The notes: a model not told the origin generated them from the sequence alone. DNA of 34,601 nt from Salipiger marinus (GCF_900100085.1 NZ_FNEJ01000035.1:1-34601), one strand, 5' to 3'; numbered from the stretch's first letter, positions 16,214-24,980 are shown. Program-made: numbers and translations.

Positions 16214-17817
16214 GACTTTTTCTCCGTTCGTGTTCTCTTGTTGCACCGGTGTGTGCCGACCAGACCTGCAGCCAGTCCCACGGCCCAAGTAGTGAAGATG
16301 AGAGCCAGCAGCGCCCAGTCGCCGAAGCGCGCATATAGCGTTGACGGATGAGCAGAGGGCAGAGCCGCATCTATTACACCGGTTTCTCCGTTGCCGAGCC
16401 GCGCGACGAGGTCACCGTTCGCGTCGATGACCGCGGAGATGCCCGTATTCGCGGCTCGGATGACAGGAAGGCCTTCCTCTACGGCGCGCATCCGTGCGGA
16501 AGCCAGATGCTGCTCGGGTCCGATGCTGGTGCCGAACCAGGCGTCGTTTGTCGCGTTGAAAATCCAGTCCGGCCTGAACAGGTCGTCGACCACATGGCTT
16601 GGGAAGATGATCTCATAGCAGATCGCCACGGCGACCAGGGGCACACCCGGAAGCGCAAGCGTTCGCGGGCCCGGTCCGGGCGTAAAATCGCCCAGACCCG
16701 CCGTGAGTCGCTCGATGGGCAACCAGCCACGGAATGGCACATATTCGCCGAAGGGTACGAGATGGTGTTTCGCGTATCCGGTCAGGATTCTGCCGGTCTC
16801 GCCAAAAGCCTGGACCGTGTTGAAATATCGGGTGCCATCCTCGCTCGGTACACGGTCCGGCACCCCGGTGAGCAGCATGCTGCCGTCTGGTAGCGCTGCG
16901 GCAATGCGATCCCGCGCCTCCGTATCCTCATCGAGGAAACCCGGAAAGGCGGTTTCCGGCCAAAGAAGTACGTCGAAATCGCCGGGCTGGGTTGAAAGCT
17001 CAACATAGCGCGCGAAGGTCGCCTCGCGGTTCTCGGGCGCCCATTTCTCCTCTTGTGGAATGTTGCCCTGGACGATGCGCAGGTCGACACCGGGTGGCTG
17101 TTGTGCATCCGACTGGAGGCGAAGCGTACCGACAGCCCACATCGTCGCGATGCCGGCCAGCGCCATGAGCGAAACGGTCAATCGTTGCCGCCCGGACGTC
17201 ATGACAGCCGCGCCGGGAAGTGCCGCGACGAACACGCTGAGAAAGCTTAACCCATAGCTTCCGACCCAGGCGGCGGTCTGGCGAAGGGCGGCGTAGTCGG
17301 CAAGTGCGTAGCCGGCGAGGTTCCAGGGAAACCCTGTCAGAACGTGACCACGCAACCACTCGGTCGCGGTCCAGGAGGTCGTGAACAGGAGGCAGGCGAG
17401 GAGACTACCCAGGGCTCCGCGCCGCGCGATTTCGGCGAAGAGCGCTGCGGCAATGGCTGGGAAAATTGCGAGACCTGCGGACAATCCCGCGACAGCCGGG
17501 ATCGCCATCGCCCCGAACCGCTCGGCCTCGACGTAGAAACTCTCTGCAATCCACGAAATCCCGAAACCGAACTGGCCAAGACCAAACGCCCAGCCGACGA
17601 GGAAAGCACGCCCTAGAGAGAGATCGCAAAGACCGACAAAGAACGCGGAATAGGCAACGGGAACGAGCAGGAGAAGCGAGAAAGGCGGGAAAGTCAGAAC
17701 GGTCAGCGCCCCGGCGGCGAAACCAAGCGTCATCCGCGAAAGCAAACGGTGGCGCAGAGCGATGCGGTTCAGAATTTTCGGTTTCACGACTTGATCGAAC
17801 GCCGCGCGCTGATCCAT
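16204..17817 (-). CDS. lnt: apolipoprotein N-acyltransferase
   Basis: A 537-residue protein with six or so N-terminal membrane helices followed by a periplasmic nitrilase-fold domain. The catalytic triad is present: Glu in WPETAFPGF, Lys in YAKHHLVPFGEY and Cys in AICYEIIFP. Lnt adds the third acyl chain to lipoproteins after LspA cleavage. It overlaps the end of lspA by 34 bases. The ATG at 17817 is used because the frame upstream of it is not protein-like. Being beside lspA and within a metal operon, it is probably an accessory copy additional to a chromosomal lnt. It would process the island's own lipoproteins (9028, 12354) under stress, which is an inference. Confidence 0.9.
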   Translation of the reverse strand: MDQRAAFDQVVKPKILNRIALRHRLLSRMTLGFAAGALTVLTFPPFSLLLLVPVAYSAFFVGLCDLSLGRAFLVGWAFGLGQFGFGISWIAESFYVEAERFGAMAIPAVAGLSAGLAIFPAIAAALFAEIARRGALGSLLACLLFTTSWTATEWLRGHVLTGFPWNLAGYALADYAALRQTAAWVGSYGLSFLSVFVAALPGAAVMTSGRQRLTVSLMALAGIATMWAVGTLRLQSDAQQPPGVDLRIVQGNIPQEEKWAPENREATFARYVELSTQPGDFDVLLWPETAFPGFLDEDTEARDRIAAALPDGSMLLTGVPDRVPSEDGTRYFNTVQAFGETGRILTGYAKHHLVPFGEYVPFRGWLPIERLTAGLGDFTPGPGPRTLALPGVPLVAVAICYEIIFPSHVVDDLFRPDWIFNATNDAWFGTSIGPEQHLASARMRAVEEGLPVIRAANTGISAVIDANGDLVARLGNGETGVIDAALPSAHPSTLYARFGDWALLALIFTTWAVGLAAGLVGTHRCNKRTRTEKKSCW

Positions 17818-18266
17818 GGCGCGGCGAGCAAGAGCCCCACGCCACTTACAACAAGTATATCGGCCATGTTGAAGGCAGGCCAATGTGTTGTGCCAATGTA
17901 GAAATCGAGAAAGTCTGTTACAGCCCGATACCGCACACGATCGATAACATTGCCCAAGGCTCCGCCAATGATCGCGCCATAGGCAAGTGTTTCGACCGCA
18001 TTTTCGGCGCGAAACAGCATAACCCCCAGCCAAACACAGATGGCAAGAGCGAGAGCGATGAGGCTCCACCACGGAGCGCCGCCCAGCATCCCGAAAGTCA
18101 CGCCGTCATTACGATAAAAGACGAGGTTGAATCCCGGAAACACGGAAATCCCGGCGCTTAAAGTGGCGGCATTCGCAACAACAATGGCTTTGGCGATCTG
18201 ATCAATCGCGAACGCAGCAAGCGCCGCGAAGACGCCGATCACCGGAGATACCTTGTTTAGTGACAT
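17784..18266 (-). CDS. lspA: lipoprotein signal peptidase II
   Basis: From ATG 18266 (four bases after the ZIP stop) the product has 160 residues and four membrane helices. Both conserved blocks with the catalytic aspartates are present: GNVIDRVRYRAVTDFLDF and FNMADILVV. It cleaves the signal peptide of prolipoproteins. An lspA gene in a heavy-metal operon has precedent: the pbr lead-resistance operon of Cupriavidus includes pbrC, which is an lspA. Here it is followed by lnt, so the pair supplies a mini lipoprotein-maturation unit. Confidence 0.9.
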   Translation of the reverse strand: MSLNKVSPVIGVFAALAAFAIDQIAKAIVVANAATLSAGISVFPGFNLVFYRNDGVTFGMLGGAPWWSLIALALAICVWLGVMLFRAENAVETLAYGAIIGGALGNVIDRVRYRAVTDFLDFYIGTTHWPAFNMADILVVSGVGLLLAAPWISARRSIKS

Positions 18267-18270
18267 TGCC

Positions 18271-19053
18271 TCATCCCAACCAGACATCGAGAAACAGCAT
18301 CAGAACGAGCCCGACTGCGAGACCGAGCGTCGCCCTGTTCTGATGGCCGCTGCGATGGGTTTCGGGGATGATTTCGTGGCTGATGACGTAGAGCATCGCT
18401 CCCGCGGCAAAGGCCAGACCCCATGGAAGCAGCGGTTCCGACAGTGTGATGATCCCGGCCCCGAGCAGGCCGCCAATCGGCTCGACCATGCCCGTCAGCG
18501 CCGCGATGCCCCAGGCGCGCAGCTTCGGATATCCCTCGCCCAGCAGAGATACAGCGACGGCCAATCCTTCGGGCGCATTCTGAAGCCCGATTCCGACAGC
18601 AAGCGGCAGACCGCCCTCCATACCTCCGGATCCGAAGCCGACCCCAACCGCAAGGCCTTCGGGGAAGTTGTGGATCGTGATCGCGATGATGAACAGCCAG
18701 ACCCGCCGCAAAGACGCCGCTTCGGGCCCTTCGCGTCCTGTCTTGAAGTGCTCGTGCGGCAGCTTTTCGTTCATCAGGGCGACAGCCCCCATGCCCAGAA
18801 GGATCGAGACGCAGACGATGGCCGCAGGCATCGCGCCGTTCTCGAACATTGGCTCTGCCGCATCCAATGCCGGGATGATCAGCGAAAAGAACGAGGCTGA
18901 CAGCATGACACCGGCAGCGAAGCCGAGCGACAGATCGCGCGTGGCCCGGGACGGGATGCGCCCAAACAGCACGGGAGCTGCTCCGACTGCCGTGAGCGAA
19001 CCGGCAGCGAGACTTCCGAGAAAGCCGAGTATTATCGGAGACAGATTTTCCAT
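18271..19053 (-). CDS. ZIP-family (GufA-like) divalent metal transporter
   Basis: 260 residues and about eight membrane helices. The two metal-site helices read TIHNFPEGLAVG and LQNAPEGLAVA; the second has Gln in place of the first His, as is common in the GufA branch. A later helix carries ISHEIIPE. A His-containing loop (NEKLPHEHFK) lies between helices 3 and 4. ZIPs of this branch usually import Zn or Fe, though some work in the other direction. It starts 12 bases downstream of the DUF411 stop within the minus operon. It is only distantly related to the ZIP at 1065, which has an extra N-terminal domain. Confidence 0.85.
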   Translation of the reverse strand: MENLSPIILGFLGSLAAGSLTAVGAAPVLFGRIPSRATRDLSLGFAAGVMLSASFFSLIIPALDAAEPMFENGAMPAAIVCVSILLGMGAVALMNEKLPHEHFKTGREGPEAASLRRVWLFIIAITIHNFPEGLAVGVGFGSGGMEGGLPLAVGIGLQNAPEGLAVAVSLLGEGYPKLRAWGIAALTGMVEPIGGLLGAGIITLSEPLLPWGLAFAAGAMLYVISHEIIPETHRSGHQNRATLGLAVGLVLMLFLDVWLG

Positions 19054-19065
19054 GGGCGGGCCAGA

Positions 19066-19521
19066 TTATCCTTCGGCGTAGCTCGAAAAGACTTCCGTCG
19101 ACCCGTCCTTGCGGATGAGGAAGACATCATAGGCCTCGCGGTCGTCTTCTGGCCCCATGCCGGGCGAGCCATAGGGCATCCCCGGAACGGCGAGGCCGAC
19201 GGCGTCCGGGCGCTCCTCGAGAATGCGGCGGATGTCAGCGGCCGGGACATGGCCTTCGATCACGTAGCCATCAATGAGCGCGGTGTGGCAGGAGACCATG
19301 CGCTGCGGCACGCCGTTGTCGAGCTTGAAGCGAACCAGCGACCCACCGAACATGTTCTCGCCCGTCGGCGCAAACCCGTTTTCTTCGAGATGGTTCATCC
19401 AAGACAGGCAACAGCCGCAACCGTTCGTCTTGCGGACCTCGATCGCCGTTGCCTCTGCGAGGACCTGGGCCGCTGGTAACAGGGCGAGGGTGATTGCCAG
19501 AGCTTGGGTCATGCGTTTCAT
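19066..19521 (-). CDS. DUF411 periplasmic metal-binding protein (third copy)
   Basis: A 151-residue DUF411 protein with a cleavable signal ending near VLAEA. The hallmark TNGCGCC is followed by a single Cys in MVSCHTALIDGYVIEGHVP and the PGMPYGSPGM loop. It differs from CutG-like copies at 7015 and 29245 by an insertion (FGGSLVRFKLDNG). It lies within the minus operon and not beside an oxidase, so it may hand copper to the SCO and PCuAC proteins encoded upstream. Confidence 0.85.
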   Translation of the reverse strand: MKRMTQALAITLALLPAAQVLAEATAIEVRKTNGCGCCLSWMNHLEENGFAPTGENMFGGSLVRFKLDNGVPQRMVSCHTALIDGYVIEGHVPAADIRRILEERPDAVGLAVPGMPYGSPGMGPEDDREAYDVFLIRKDGSTEVFSSYAEG

Positions 19522-19524
19522 GGG

Positions 19525-20898
19525 TCAGAGCCTTTCGGTTGTCGTTTCGGCAATCTCGCTGCCGAGGTTTTGATTCAGAAGCGCGCGCGCCTCGGCCAGA
19601 CGCGAGAGCGCGGCGGTATCATCTGCTTCGCTCTCGGCTGCTTCGGCGAGCCGGTCGTCAGAGAGGGGGTCAGTCGGGCGCCCATCCACGAGGACTTCGT
19701 AGTGTAGGTTCGGACCTGTCGCCGTGCCAGTCGCGCCGACGCGGCCGATCACATCTCCCGCCGCAACGCGTTGGCCTTGTGCCAGGCCATCCGGCACGGC
19801 GCTCAGATGCGCATAGCGCGTCATGGTGTCGGAGCCGTGGGCGATTTCGACCACTCGACCATAGCCGCCTCGCCAGCCGATGAAACTGACCCGCCCCGGT
19901 GCCGTCGATTGAACCGGTGTCCCACGTGCCGCTGCGAAATCGACGCCGGAGTGCATCCGGACGTTGCCAAAGACCGGATGCGTGCGGCGTCCGAACACCG
20001 AGCTGAGGCGCGCACCCTCGACCGGCTGTGCGAAGACGCGCAGCACCTCGCCATCGACGTAGATCGTCGCCTGACCGCTGCCGTCGTCTGGCCATACGAT
20101 CTCGTAAAGCGAACCGCCGATCTCCAGTGCGGCGAAGGCGAGATCGGGCTGTCCGATCCTGTCCTCGCCGACCCGCGCCTCGCGCCAGAGAAGCCTTAGT
20201 GTTTCGCCGCCGGCCATCTCGCGGCGGAAATCCACGGTCCCACCCAGCATCTGCGCAAGGTCCACGGAAAAACGGGCGGGTATGCCGGCTTCGTCGAGTG
20301 CCGCGAAGATCGAGCTGTCGATCACGGCTTCGCCGGCAAGGGTTACGATCTCCGGATCCGGAGCCACGACCTGCGCAGACAACTGCTCGCCGAAAACCAC
20401 CTCGATCCGCACTCCGTCCTCGACGGCGAGTGAGACGGTGCGGGGGCTGCCGTCCACGGTCGAAGCAACAGTGACCGAGTGCCCCGGCCGCAGCCGTCGC
20501 AGATCGTATTCCGCGCCAAGCGCGAGGGCAACTTCGGCTCTGTCAGGTGCCGCAAGACCAGCTTCAGACAGCAAGAAATCGAGCGTCTCGCCAGGTGCAA
20601 TGTCGCGCGACCATGTCGACAGGGGTGGCTCGATCGCCTGCACGGGCCTGTCGGAAAACGCGACCTGCAGAAGGGGCAGGGGGCCGAGGTCGGGTGCATC
20701 TTCTGCCCATGCCGTCGCGGGCAGCGTCACGAGGATGTCAACGTTTTGGGGAGCTTCAGGACCTTGGGGCATCCATTTACCTGCCGAGGCAAGTTCCGGC
20801 GGCACGGGTTCTTTCGACATGAAATCAGAGAGGGCGATAGCCGCTCCCGAAACCATCCCCGCAATTGCGACACAAGCCGCCATAGTTCTGAGCCTCAT
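19525..20898 (-). CDS. periplasmic M23-family (LytM) peptidoglycan endopeptidase
   Basis: ATG 20898 overlaps the SCO stop (ATGA) and gives 457 residues. An N-terminal membrane or signal segment is followed by a beta-rich LysM/OapA-like region (around PGETLDFLLSEAGL and GHSVTVA). The C-terminal M23 domain has its zinc ligands in THPVFGNVRMHSGVDFA (His and Asp), YAHLS and LHYEV. It cuts peptide cross-links and so provides space in the wall, balancing the L,D-transpeptidases. A short acidic and alanine-rich coiled tail ends the protein. All active-site residues appear intact. It is probably an accessory copy within a metal-induced operon. Confidence 0.85.
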   Translation of the reverse strand: MRLRTMAACVAIAGMVSGAAIALSDFMSKEPVPPELASAGKWMPQGPEAPQNVDILVTLPATAWAEDAPDLGPLPLLQVAFSDRPVQAIEPPLSTWSRDIAPGETLDFLLSEAGLAAPDRAEVALALGAEYDLRRLRPGHSVTVASTVDGSPRTVSLAVEDGVRIEVVFGEQLSAQVVAPDPEIVTLAGEAVIDSSIFAALDEAGIPARFSVDLAQMLGGTVDFRREMAGGETLRLLWREARVGEDRIGQPDLAFAALEIGGSLYEIVWPDDGSGQATIYVDGEVLRVFAQPVEGARLSSVFGRRTHPVFGNVRMHSGVDFAAARGTPVQSTAPGRVSFIGWRGGYGRVVEIAHGSDTMTRYAHLSAVPDGLAQGQRVAAGDVIGRVGATGTATGPNLHYEVLVDGRPTDPLSDDRLAEAAESEADDTAALSRLAEARALLNQNLGSEIAETTTERL

Positions 20899-21521
20899 GT
20901 CGCCCCCTCCGTTTCTTCTTCCAGCGCGCGGCGAATTTTCGGCACCGCGAATTCTCTGGGTTCGTGATAGTCGATCATGGTGACGAACCGCCCAGAGGCT
21001 GCGAACAGGAAGACGCTCGCGCTGTGGTTCATCGTGTAATCGCCGCTCTCCGTCGGCACCCTTTCGTAGGTGGCGTGGAAGCCGTCCGCGACGCGCGCTA
21101 TCTGCTCCTCCGGCCCCGTCCAGCCGCGAATCGCCGGATGGAAGTAGCCGACATATTCGGCCATCGTTTCGACAGTGTCGCGCTCGGGATCGACCGTGAT
21201 GAAAACCACGTTCATCTCGTCGGCCTCGTCTCCCAGATCGTCGAGCCATCCCGAAATGTCCGAGAGCGTGGTCGGGCAGACATCGGGACAGTAGGTGAAG
21301 CCGAAGAACGCCATCGTCGGTCGCCCGATCAGGGTTTCCGGCCCGACCGCGTTGCCCTCATGATCCGTCAGACGGAAATCCATCGCGGTCAGAGCCACTG
21401 GCCGCTGCCCGATAGGCTCAGGTCCACCGGGGCCATCGACCTGCCACCAACCGACGAAGAGCATCAGGGCGACCGCCCCGACACCAGGCGCACCATACCC
21501 CAGGATCGCCCGTCGCCGCAT
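20895..21521 (-). CDS. SCO1/SenC-family copper chaperone (second of three)
   Basis: 208 residues with an N-terminal membrane anchor and a thioredoxin fold carrying the copper motif TYCPDVCP and the distal His in MNHSASVFLF. SCO proteins deliver copper to the CuA site of cytochrome c oxidase or act as thiol-disulfide reductases. Its start adjoins the stop of the PCuAC gene, and PCuAC is a known partner that passes copper on to SCO or to the oxidase. It is closer to the SCO at 23096 than to the one at 32339. Confidence 0.9.
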   Translation of the reverse strand: MRRRAILGYGAPGVGAVALMLFVGWWQVDGPGGPEPIGQRPVALTAMDFRLTDHEGNAVGPETLIGRPTMAFFGFTYCPDVCPTTLSDISGWLDDLGDEADEMNVVFITVDPERDTVETMAEYVGYFHPAIRGWTGPEEQIARVADGFHATYERVPTESGDYTMNHSASVFLFAASGRFVTMIDYHEPREFAVPKIRRALEEETEGAT

Positions 21522-21988
21522 CAGTCATCTGGCCCCCGCGCGGCGATGCCGAGGATCGGCACCTCGACCGTCACCTCGCCTCCGTCGTCGAAAAGCAGGG
21601 TCAGCGGAAAGGTGTCCCCTTCCGTCATCGGTTCTTGTAGCCGCATCAGCATTGCGTGCAGGCCCCCCGATTCGAGCGCGACGCTCTCGCCCGGGGCGAT
21701 CGCGATCTCCCCCGCCGGAGTCATGGAACTCACACCTTCGGCATTTGTCTTCGTCTCGTGGATTTCGGGCATCATCGCGAGCGGTGTTGTAAGGCCGATC
21801 AGCGTCACTGGCTCGTCGCCAGTGTTGCGGATCGTCATGTAAGCGGCCCCGGGACGGTTCATCCCGATGGAGGCGCGGGACCACGCGTTCTCGACGACCA
21901 CATCCTCGGGTCCGGCCAGCGCGGGCACCGAGAGCCCTCCAAGGGTCAAAAGCGCCGCCAGTGTGCTGGTCAAAATATACTTTTTCAT
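21521..21988 (-). CDS. PCu(A)C-type periplasmic copper chaperone
   Basis: ATG 21988 gives 155 residues. A cleavable signal ends near VPALAGPE, and a cupredoxin-like domain follows. The copper(I)-binding pattern is present: Met and His in MMPEIHE, a Met in SSMTPAG and HAM in SGGLHAMLM, as in the H-M-x10-M-x21-H-x-M motif. It donates copper to cytochrome oxidase subunit II, often with SCO. It ends exactly where the SCO gene starts. Confidence 0.9.
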   Translation of the reverse strand: MKKYILTSTLAALLTLGGLSVPALAGPEDVVVENAWSRASIGMNRPGAAYMTIRNTGDEPVTLIGLTTPLAMMPEIHETKTNAEGVSSMTPAGEIAIAPGESVALESGGLHAMLMRLQEPMTEGDTFPLTLLFDDGGEVTVEVPILGIAARGPDD

Positions 21989-22011
21989 AGTTCTGATCCT
22001 GCCCTTTCCAT

Positions 22012-22671
22012 TCAGCTTTGCGCGGCAGCGACTTCGGCGGCCACTAGGCGACGCAGTTCTGCCTCTCCGAATGGATCGAGCGGCGTGCCGTTCACGAAGA
22101 ATGTGGGCGTCTGGCGAATTCCCACGGTCTCGACGTCGGCACGATCCTGGTTCAGAATTGCTACGACATCCGGTGCCAGCATTTGCGTGCGCGCGGCGTC
22201 TGCATCGAGCCCGGCCGTGGCGGCGATCTGAAGGATCAGGCCAGGCGCCGGGGCACCGTGCGACGCCCATCTCGGCTGTTCCCGCAGAACGGCCTCAAGC
22301 ACCGGCACGTAAACGTCCTGCATGCGCGCCGCCTCGAGCACGCGGATCGCTTCCTCGGATGCCGCGCCGTGGAAGGGCGTGTAGCGGATCACGACGCGGA
22401 CAGCATCCCCATGCTCGGCCATGATGTCCTTCACGATGGGATGAAAGGCGCGACAGGCCTCGCAGGCCGGATCGAAGAATTCGACGATCGTGACGGGCGC
22501 TTCCGCAGGCCCGAGGATGGGCGAGTAGGGGCGGATCATCGCGTCCGCGAGTTCCGGCGCAACAGGCTCCGCTTCGGCCACCGGCCCGGGGCGGGTTGCA
22601 AACCAGGTGGCTCCGCCGAAACCGGCGACGCCGAGGGCGAGAACGGACAGGATCAGGCCGCGTCGGTTCAT
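22012..22671 (-). CDS. DsbA-like thiol oxidoreductase, membrane-anchored
   Basis: 219 residues with an N-terminal membrane segment. A thioredoxin fold with active site CEAC (FFDPACEACRAF) includes an inserted helical domain and the cis-Pro loop (RQTPTFFVNG). This is the DsbA/DsbG-like group. Its ATG overlaps the stop of the DsbB gene by four bases, so the two form an oxidising pair for periplasmic disulfides. Possible clients include the Cys-rich DUF411, CutF-like and SCO proteins here. Confidence 0.85.
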   Translation of the reverse strand: MNRRGLILSVLALGVAGFGGATWFATRPGPVAEAEPVAPELADAMIRPYSPILGPAEAPVTIVEFFDPACEACRAFHPIVKDIMAEHGDAVRVVIRYTPFHGAASEEAIRVLEAARMQDVYVPVLEAVLREQPRWASHGAPAPGLILQIAATAGLDADAARTQMLAPDVVAILNQDRADVETVGIRQTPTFFVNGTPLDPFGEAELRRLVAAEVAAAQS

Positions 22672-23090
22672 GTTCGTGTATCCTTCAATGAAAGGGCCGA
22701 CAGGGCCCCGATCAGCGCGAAGGCGGCGAGCGCCATCAGCGGGATCGGGATGCCGAAGACCAGTTGGTTGTCATCGGTGCAAGAGGGGCCGGTGGCCGAG
22801 CAGGGCTGGATGCGTTCGGGAACAAGACCGACGTACAGCCCCATGTGCCAGAGGGCGATTGCGCCGCCGCCAAGCGCCAATGCGATGCCGTAGCGCCCCA
22901 CGCGGCCGTCCCGCCACCAAAGGCCGAGCCCGAGGACAATGGCCAAGGGGAACATGAAGGCGCGCTGGAACCAGCACAGCACACAGGGCGTCTGCCCCAG
23001 CACCTCGCCGATGAAAAGCACGGCAAGCGAGGCGACGAGCGCGATGATCCACGCCAGCCCGAGGGCTGTTTCTCCGGACATACGGTTCAT
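22668..23090 (-). CDS. DsbB-family disulfide bond formation protein
   Basis: ATG 23090, six bases after the SCO stop, gives 140 residues with four membrane helices. Both periplasmic Cys pairs are present: CVLC in TPCVLCWFQR near the first loop and CSATGPSC in the second. It reoxidises the DsbA-like partner with quinone. As copper oxidises thiols, a dedicated DsbA/DsbB pair in a metal operon makes sense, but the link is inferred. Confidence 0.9.
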   Translation of the reverse strand: MNRMSGETALGLAWIIALVASLAVLFIGEVLGQTPCVLCWFQRAFMFPLAIVLGLGLWWRDGRVGRYGIALALGGGAIALWHMGLYVGLVPERIQPCSATGPSCTDDNQLVFGIPIPLMALAAFALIGALSALSLKDTRT

Positions 23091-23095
23091 TTCGG

Positions 23096-23698
23096 TCAGA
23101 TCCTCTTTTCCAGATCGGCGAGGATCTCTTCGGCGGAGGTGCCGTAGGGCCACGAGTCGGCGAAGCCCGCGTCGGGATCGAAGAGGAACAGATGCGACGT
23201 GTGGCCCATGGTGTACCCATCCCGCGCTGCGGCCTCTTCGACGCGCTCAAAGAAGATTGGAAACGTCTCGGACGTGGCGGCGATCTGTTCCGGCGTGCCC
23301 GTCAGCCCGATGATGCCCGAATCGAACAGCGGGACGTATTCGGCGAGTGCTGCGGGCGTGTCTCGTTCAGGGTCGATTGTTATGAAAATCGGCTGGACCT
23401 TGGCGGCATCGTCGCCCAGACCCTTCATCACCGCCGCGACCTCAGATAGGGTCGTTGGGCAAACGTCGGGGCAGTTGGTAAAGCCGAAAAAAACCAGCAT
23501 CCAGCGCCCCGCAAAGTCCTCCTCGGTTCGAACCATACCCTGGTGGTCCGTCAGTTCGAACTGAGCGAAAAAAGGCGGCTCGGCGTCAGTTCGGGCGCTA
23601 TCGGCACGATAATCGGACCATAGCAAAAGCCATAGGAAGGCAAGCGCTGCAACGCCTGCCAAAACCCAAAGAAACTTCTGTGCCGATGTAAGGGACAA
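23096..23698 (-). CDS. SCO1/SenC-family copper chaperone (first of three)
   Basis: A TTG start at 23698 is inferred, since no ATG occurs early in the frame. It gives 200 residues: an N-terminal membrane anchor, a thioredoxin fold with TNCPDVCP, and the conserved His in MGHTSHLFLF. It is the first gene of the 13-gene minus operon, with the MerR-type promoter 36 bases upstream. Its role is copper delivery to haem-copper oxidase or thiol redox sensing. Confidence 0.9.
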   Translation of the reverse strand: MSLTSAQKFLWVLAGVAALAFLWLLLWSDYRADSARTDAEPPFFAQFELTDHQGMVRTEEDFAGRWMLVFFGFTNCPDVCPTTLSEVAAVMKGLGDDAAKVQPIFITIDPERDTPAALAEYVPLFDSGIIGLTGTPEQIAATSETFPIFFERVEEAAARDGYTMGHTSHLFLFDPDAGFADSWPYGTSAEEILADLEKRI

Positions 23699-23733
23699 TC
23701 CTGTTCGCCTGTTTTTGATTCTTATTGCATGTG

Positions 23734-23764
23734 CGGATACATCCTCTAGCCGCTAGAGGTTCAA
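23734..23764 (-). promoter_or_regulatory. MerR-type promoter of the minus-strand operon, TTGAAC-19-TATCCG
   Basis: On the minus strand, TTGAAC (23764-23759) and TATCCG (23739-23734) are spaced by exactly 19 bp. The spacer contains a perfect 7-3-7 dyad, CCTCTAG-CCG-CTAGAGG (23743-23759). It drives the SCO gene and presumably the 12 genes after it. The MerR gene is divergent from it, the usual arrangement for a MerR regulator and its target. Confidence 0.8.
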
Positions 23765-23869
23765 GCGCGAAATCATGGTATAGCTTCAACTCACGCGTCT
23801 GTGAATCCGACACTTGTTTATTTCGACGGCAAAACCTACACAAACTGTATCTTTTTCATGGAGGCGAAA

Positions 23870-24298
23870 ATGCTCACGATCGGTACTCTGTCAAAGAAGA
23901 CTGGCACAAAAGTGCAGACCATCCGGTACTACGAACAGATCGGACTCATGCCCGAACCTGGCAGGACCGAAGGCGGACAGAGGCGCTACGACAATGCACA
24001 GCTCGATCGACTGTCCTTCATCCGCCACTCGCGGCAACTCGGTTTCTCGCTCGATGCGATCCGCGAGCTGCTCGACCTCAGCGACCATCCCAACCGGCCC
24101 TGCCACGAGGCCGATGCCATCGCGCGTCGCCAGCTCAAACAGGTGGAGCAGCGCATGGCGCGCCTGAAGGCGCTGCGCACGGAACTGAAACGCATGGTTC
24201 ACGAATGCAGCGGCGGGCGGACGGGAGATTGCAAGGTGCTTGAGGTGTTGCGGGACCATTCGGAATGCTTGACCGAGCACGAGGAAATCGGGGTCTGA
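23870..24298 (+). CDS. MerR-family metal-responsive regulator (ZntR/CadR/PbrR-like)
   Basis: ATG 23870, preceded by GGAGG, gives 142 residues. The N-terminal winged helix is classic MerR (LTIGTLSKKTGTKVQTIRYYEQIGLM), followed by a long dimerisation helix. Cys positions are C79-like in RPCHEADAI and, in the C-terminal metal loop, HECSGGRTGDCKVLEVL, then a further Cys (HSEC). Divalent-metal MerR proteins (Zn, Cd, Pb) use the C79-type Cys plus the C-terminal loop; copper-sensing CueR has a serine at the C79 position. So this is a Zn/Cd/Pb-type sensor by residues. It sits divergent from the dyad promoter at 23734 and is the only MerR gene in the window, so it may serve the four TTGAA(C/G) sites. 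Confidence 0.85.
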   Translation: MLTIGTLSKKTGTKVQTIRYYEQIGLMPEPGRTEGGQRRYDNAQLDRLSFIRHSRQLGFSLDAIRELLDLSDHPNRPCHEADAIARRQLKQVEQRMARLKALRTELKRMVHECSGGRTGDCKVLEVLRDHSECLTEHEEIGV

Positions 24299-24380
24299 AG
24301 GAATTCAGCCAACATTCCGGCTGGAACGCAGATCAGCCGCAGAAGTTAATGTGTTGCACAACACAAGCTGGAACCACAAA

Positions 24381-24980
24381 ATGGCCGCTAGACGAGATTC
24401 AATGGAGAGACGGACGCTTTGGATCGTTCTGGCGCTCAATATCGGTTTGGCCGTGGCGTTTTTCGCAACAGGCGCCTTCGGCGATTCAAGTGCTCTGATC
24501 GCCAACGGGCTCGATAACCTCTCCGACAGCTTCGTCTACGCGATCAGCCTTTTCGCTTTGTCCCGATCCGACAAATGGAAACGCGGGGCGGCGAACGTTT
24601 CCGGTGGGCTGCTGATCCTGTTCGCTGCAGGCATCCTCTACGATGCGTGGCGCCGCTACATCGGCGGGTCAGATCCGCTCGGGACGATCATGATCGCCAT
24701 GGCCCTGATTGCGGCGGCCATCAACGCAGTCTGCGTCTGGCTGCTCGCTAAGCTCAAAGATCCGGACGTCAACATCCGCGCGGCCAACACCTTCAGTTAC
24801 AACGATTTCGCCGCGAACCTCGGAATCGTCGTGGCTGGCGGCCTCGTCGCCTGGCTGGGAACCAACTGGCCGGACCTCGTCGTCGGCGTGATTGTCGCCG
24901 GGATCGCGGCCTGGGGAGGTATCGACATTCTGCGCGACGCACACGGCGAACACCACAAAGCAGTTCATACGGGCAAATAA
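24381..24980 (+). CDS. short CDF-type cation transporter
   Basis: ATG 24381 (GGAA seven bases upstream) is preferred over ATGs at 24351 and 24402; it gives 199 residues. Six membrane helices are visible, with the CDF metal-site motifs NGLDNLSD in the second helix and YNDFAAN in the fifth; usual HxxxD positions are replaced by Asn/Asp combinations. There is no C-terminal cytoplasmic domain, so this is the short CDF form. It probably exports Zn, Cd, Co or a related ion by proton antiport. It lies directly downstream of the MerR gene in the same direction. Confidence 0.8.
   Translation: MAARRDSMERRTLWIVLALNIGLAVAFFATGAFGDSSALIANGLDNLSDSFVYAISLFALSRSDKWKRGAANVSGGLLILFAAGILYDAWRRYIGGSDPLGTIMIAMALIAAAINAVCVWLLAKLKDPDVNIRAANTFSYNDFAANLGIVVAGGLVAWLGTNWPDLVVGVIVAGIAAWGGIDILRDAHGEHHKAVHTGK

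Noticed and set aside
24269-24300. TTGACC near the end of the MerR gene as a promoter for the short CDF gene
   Set aside because: No dyad lies in the spacer and no TA-rich -10 is found at 19 bp.
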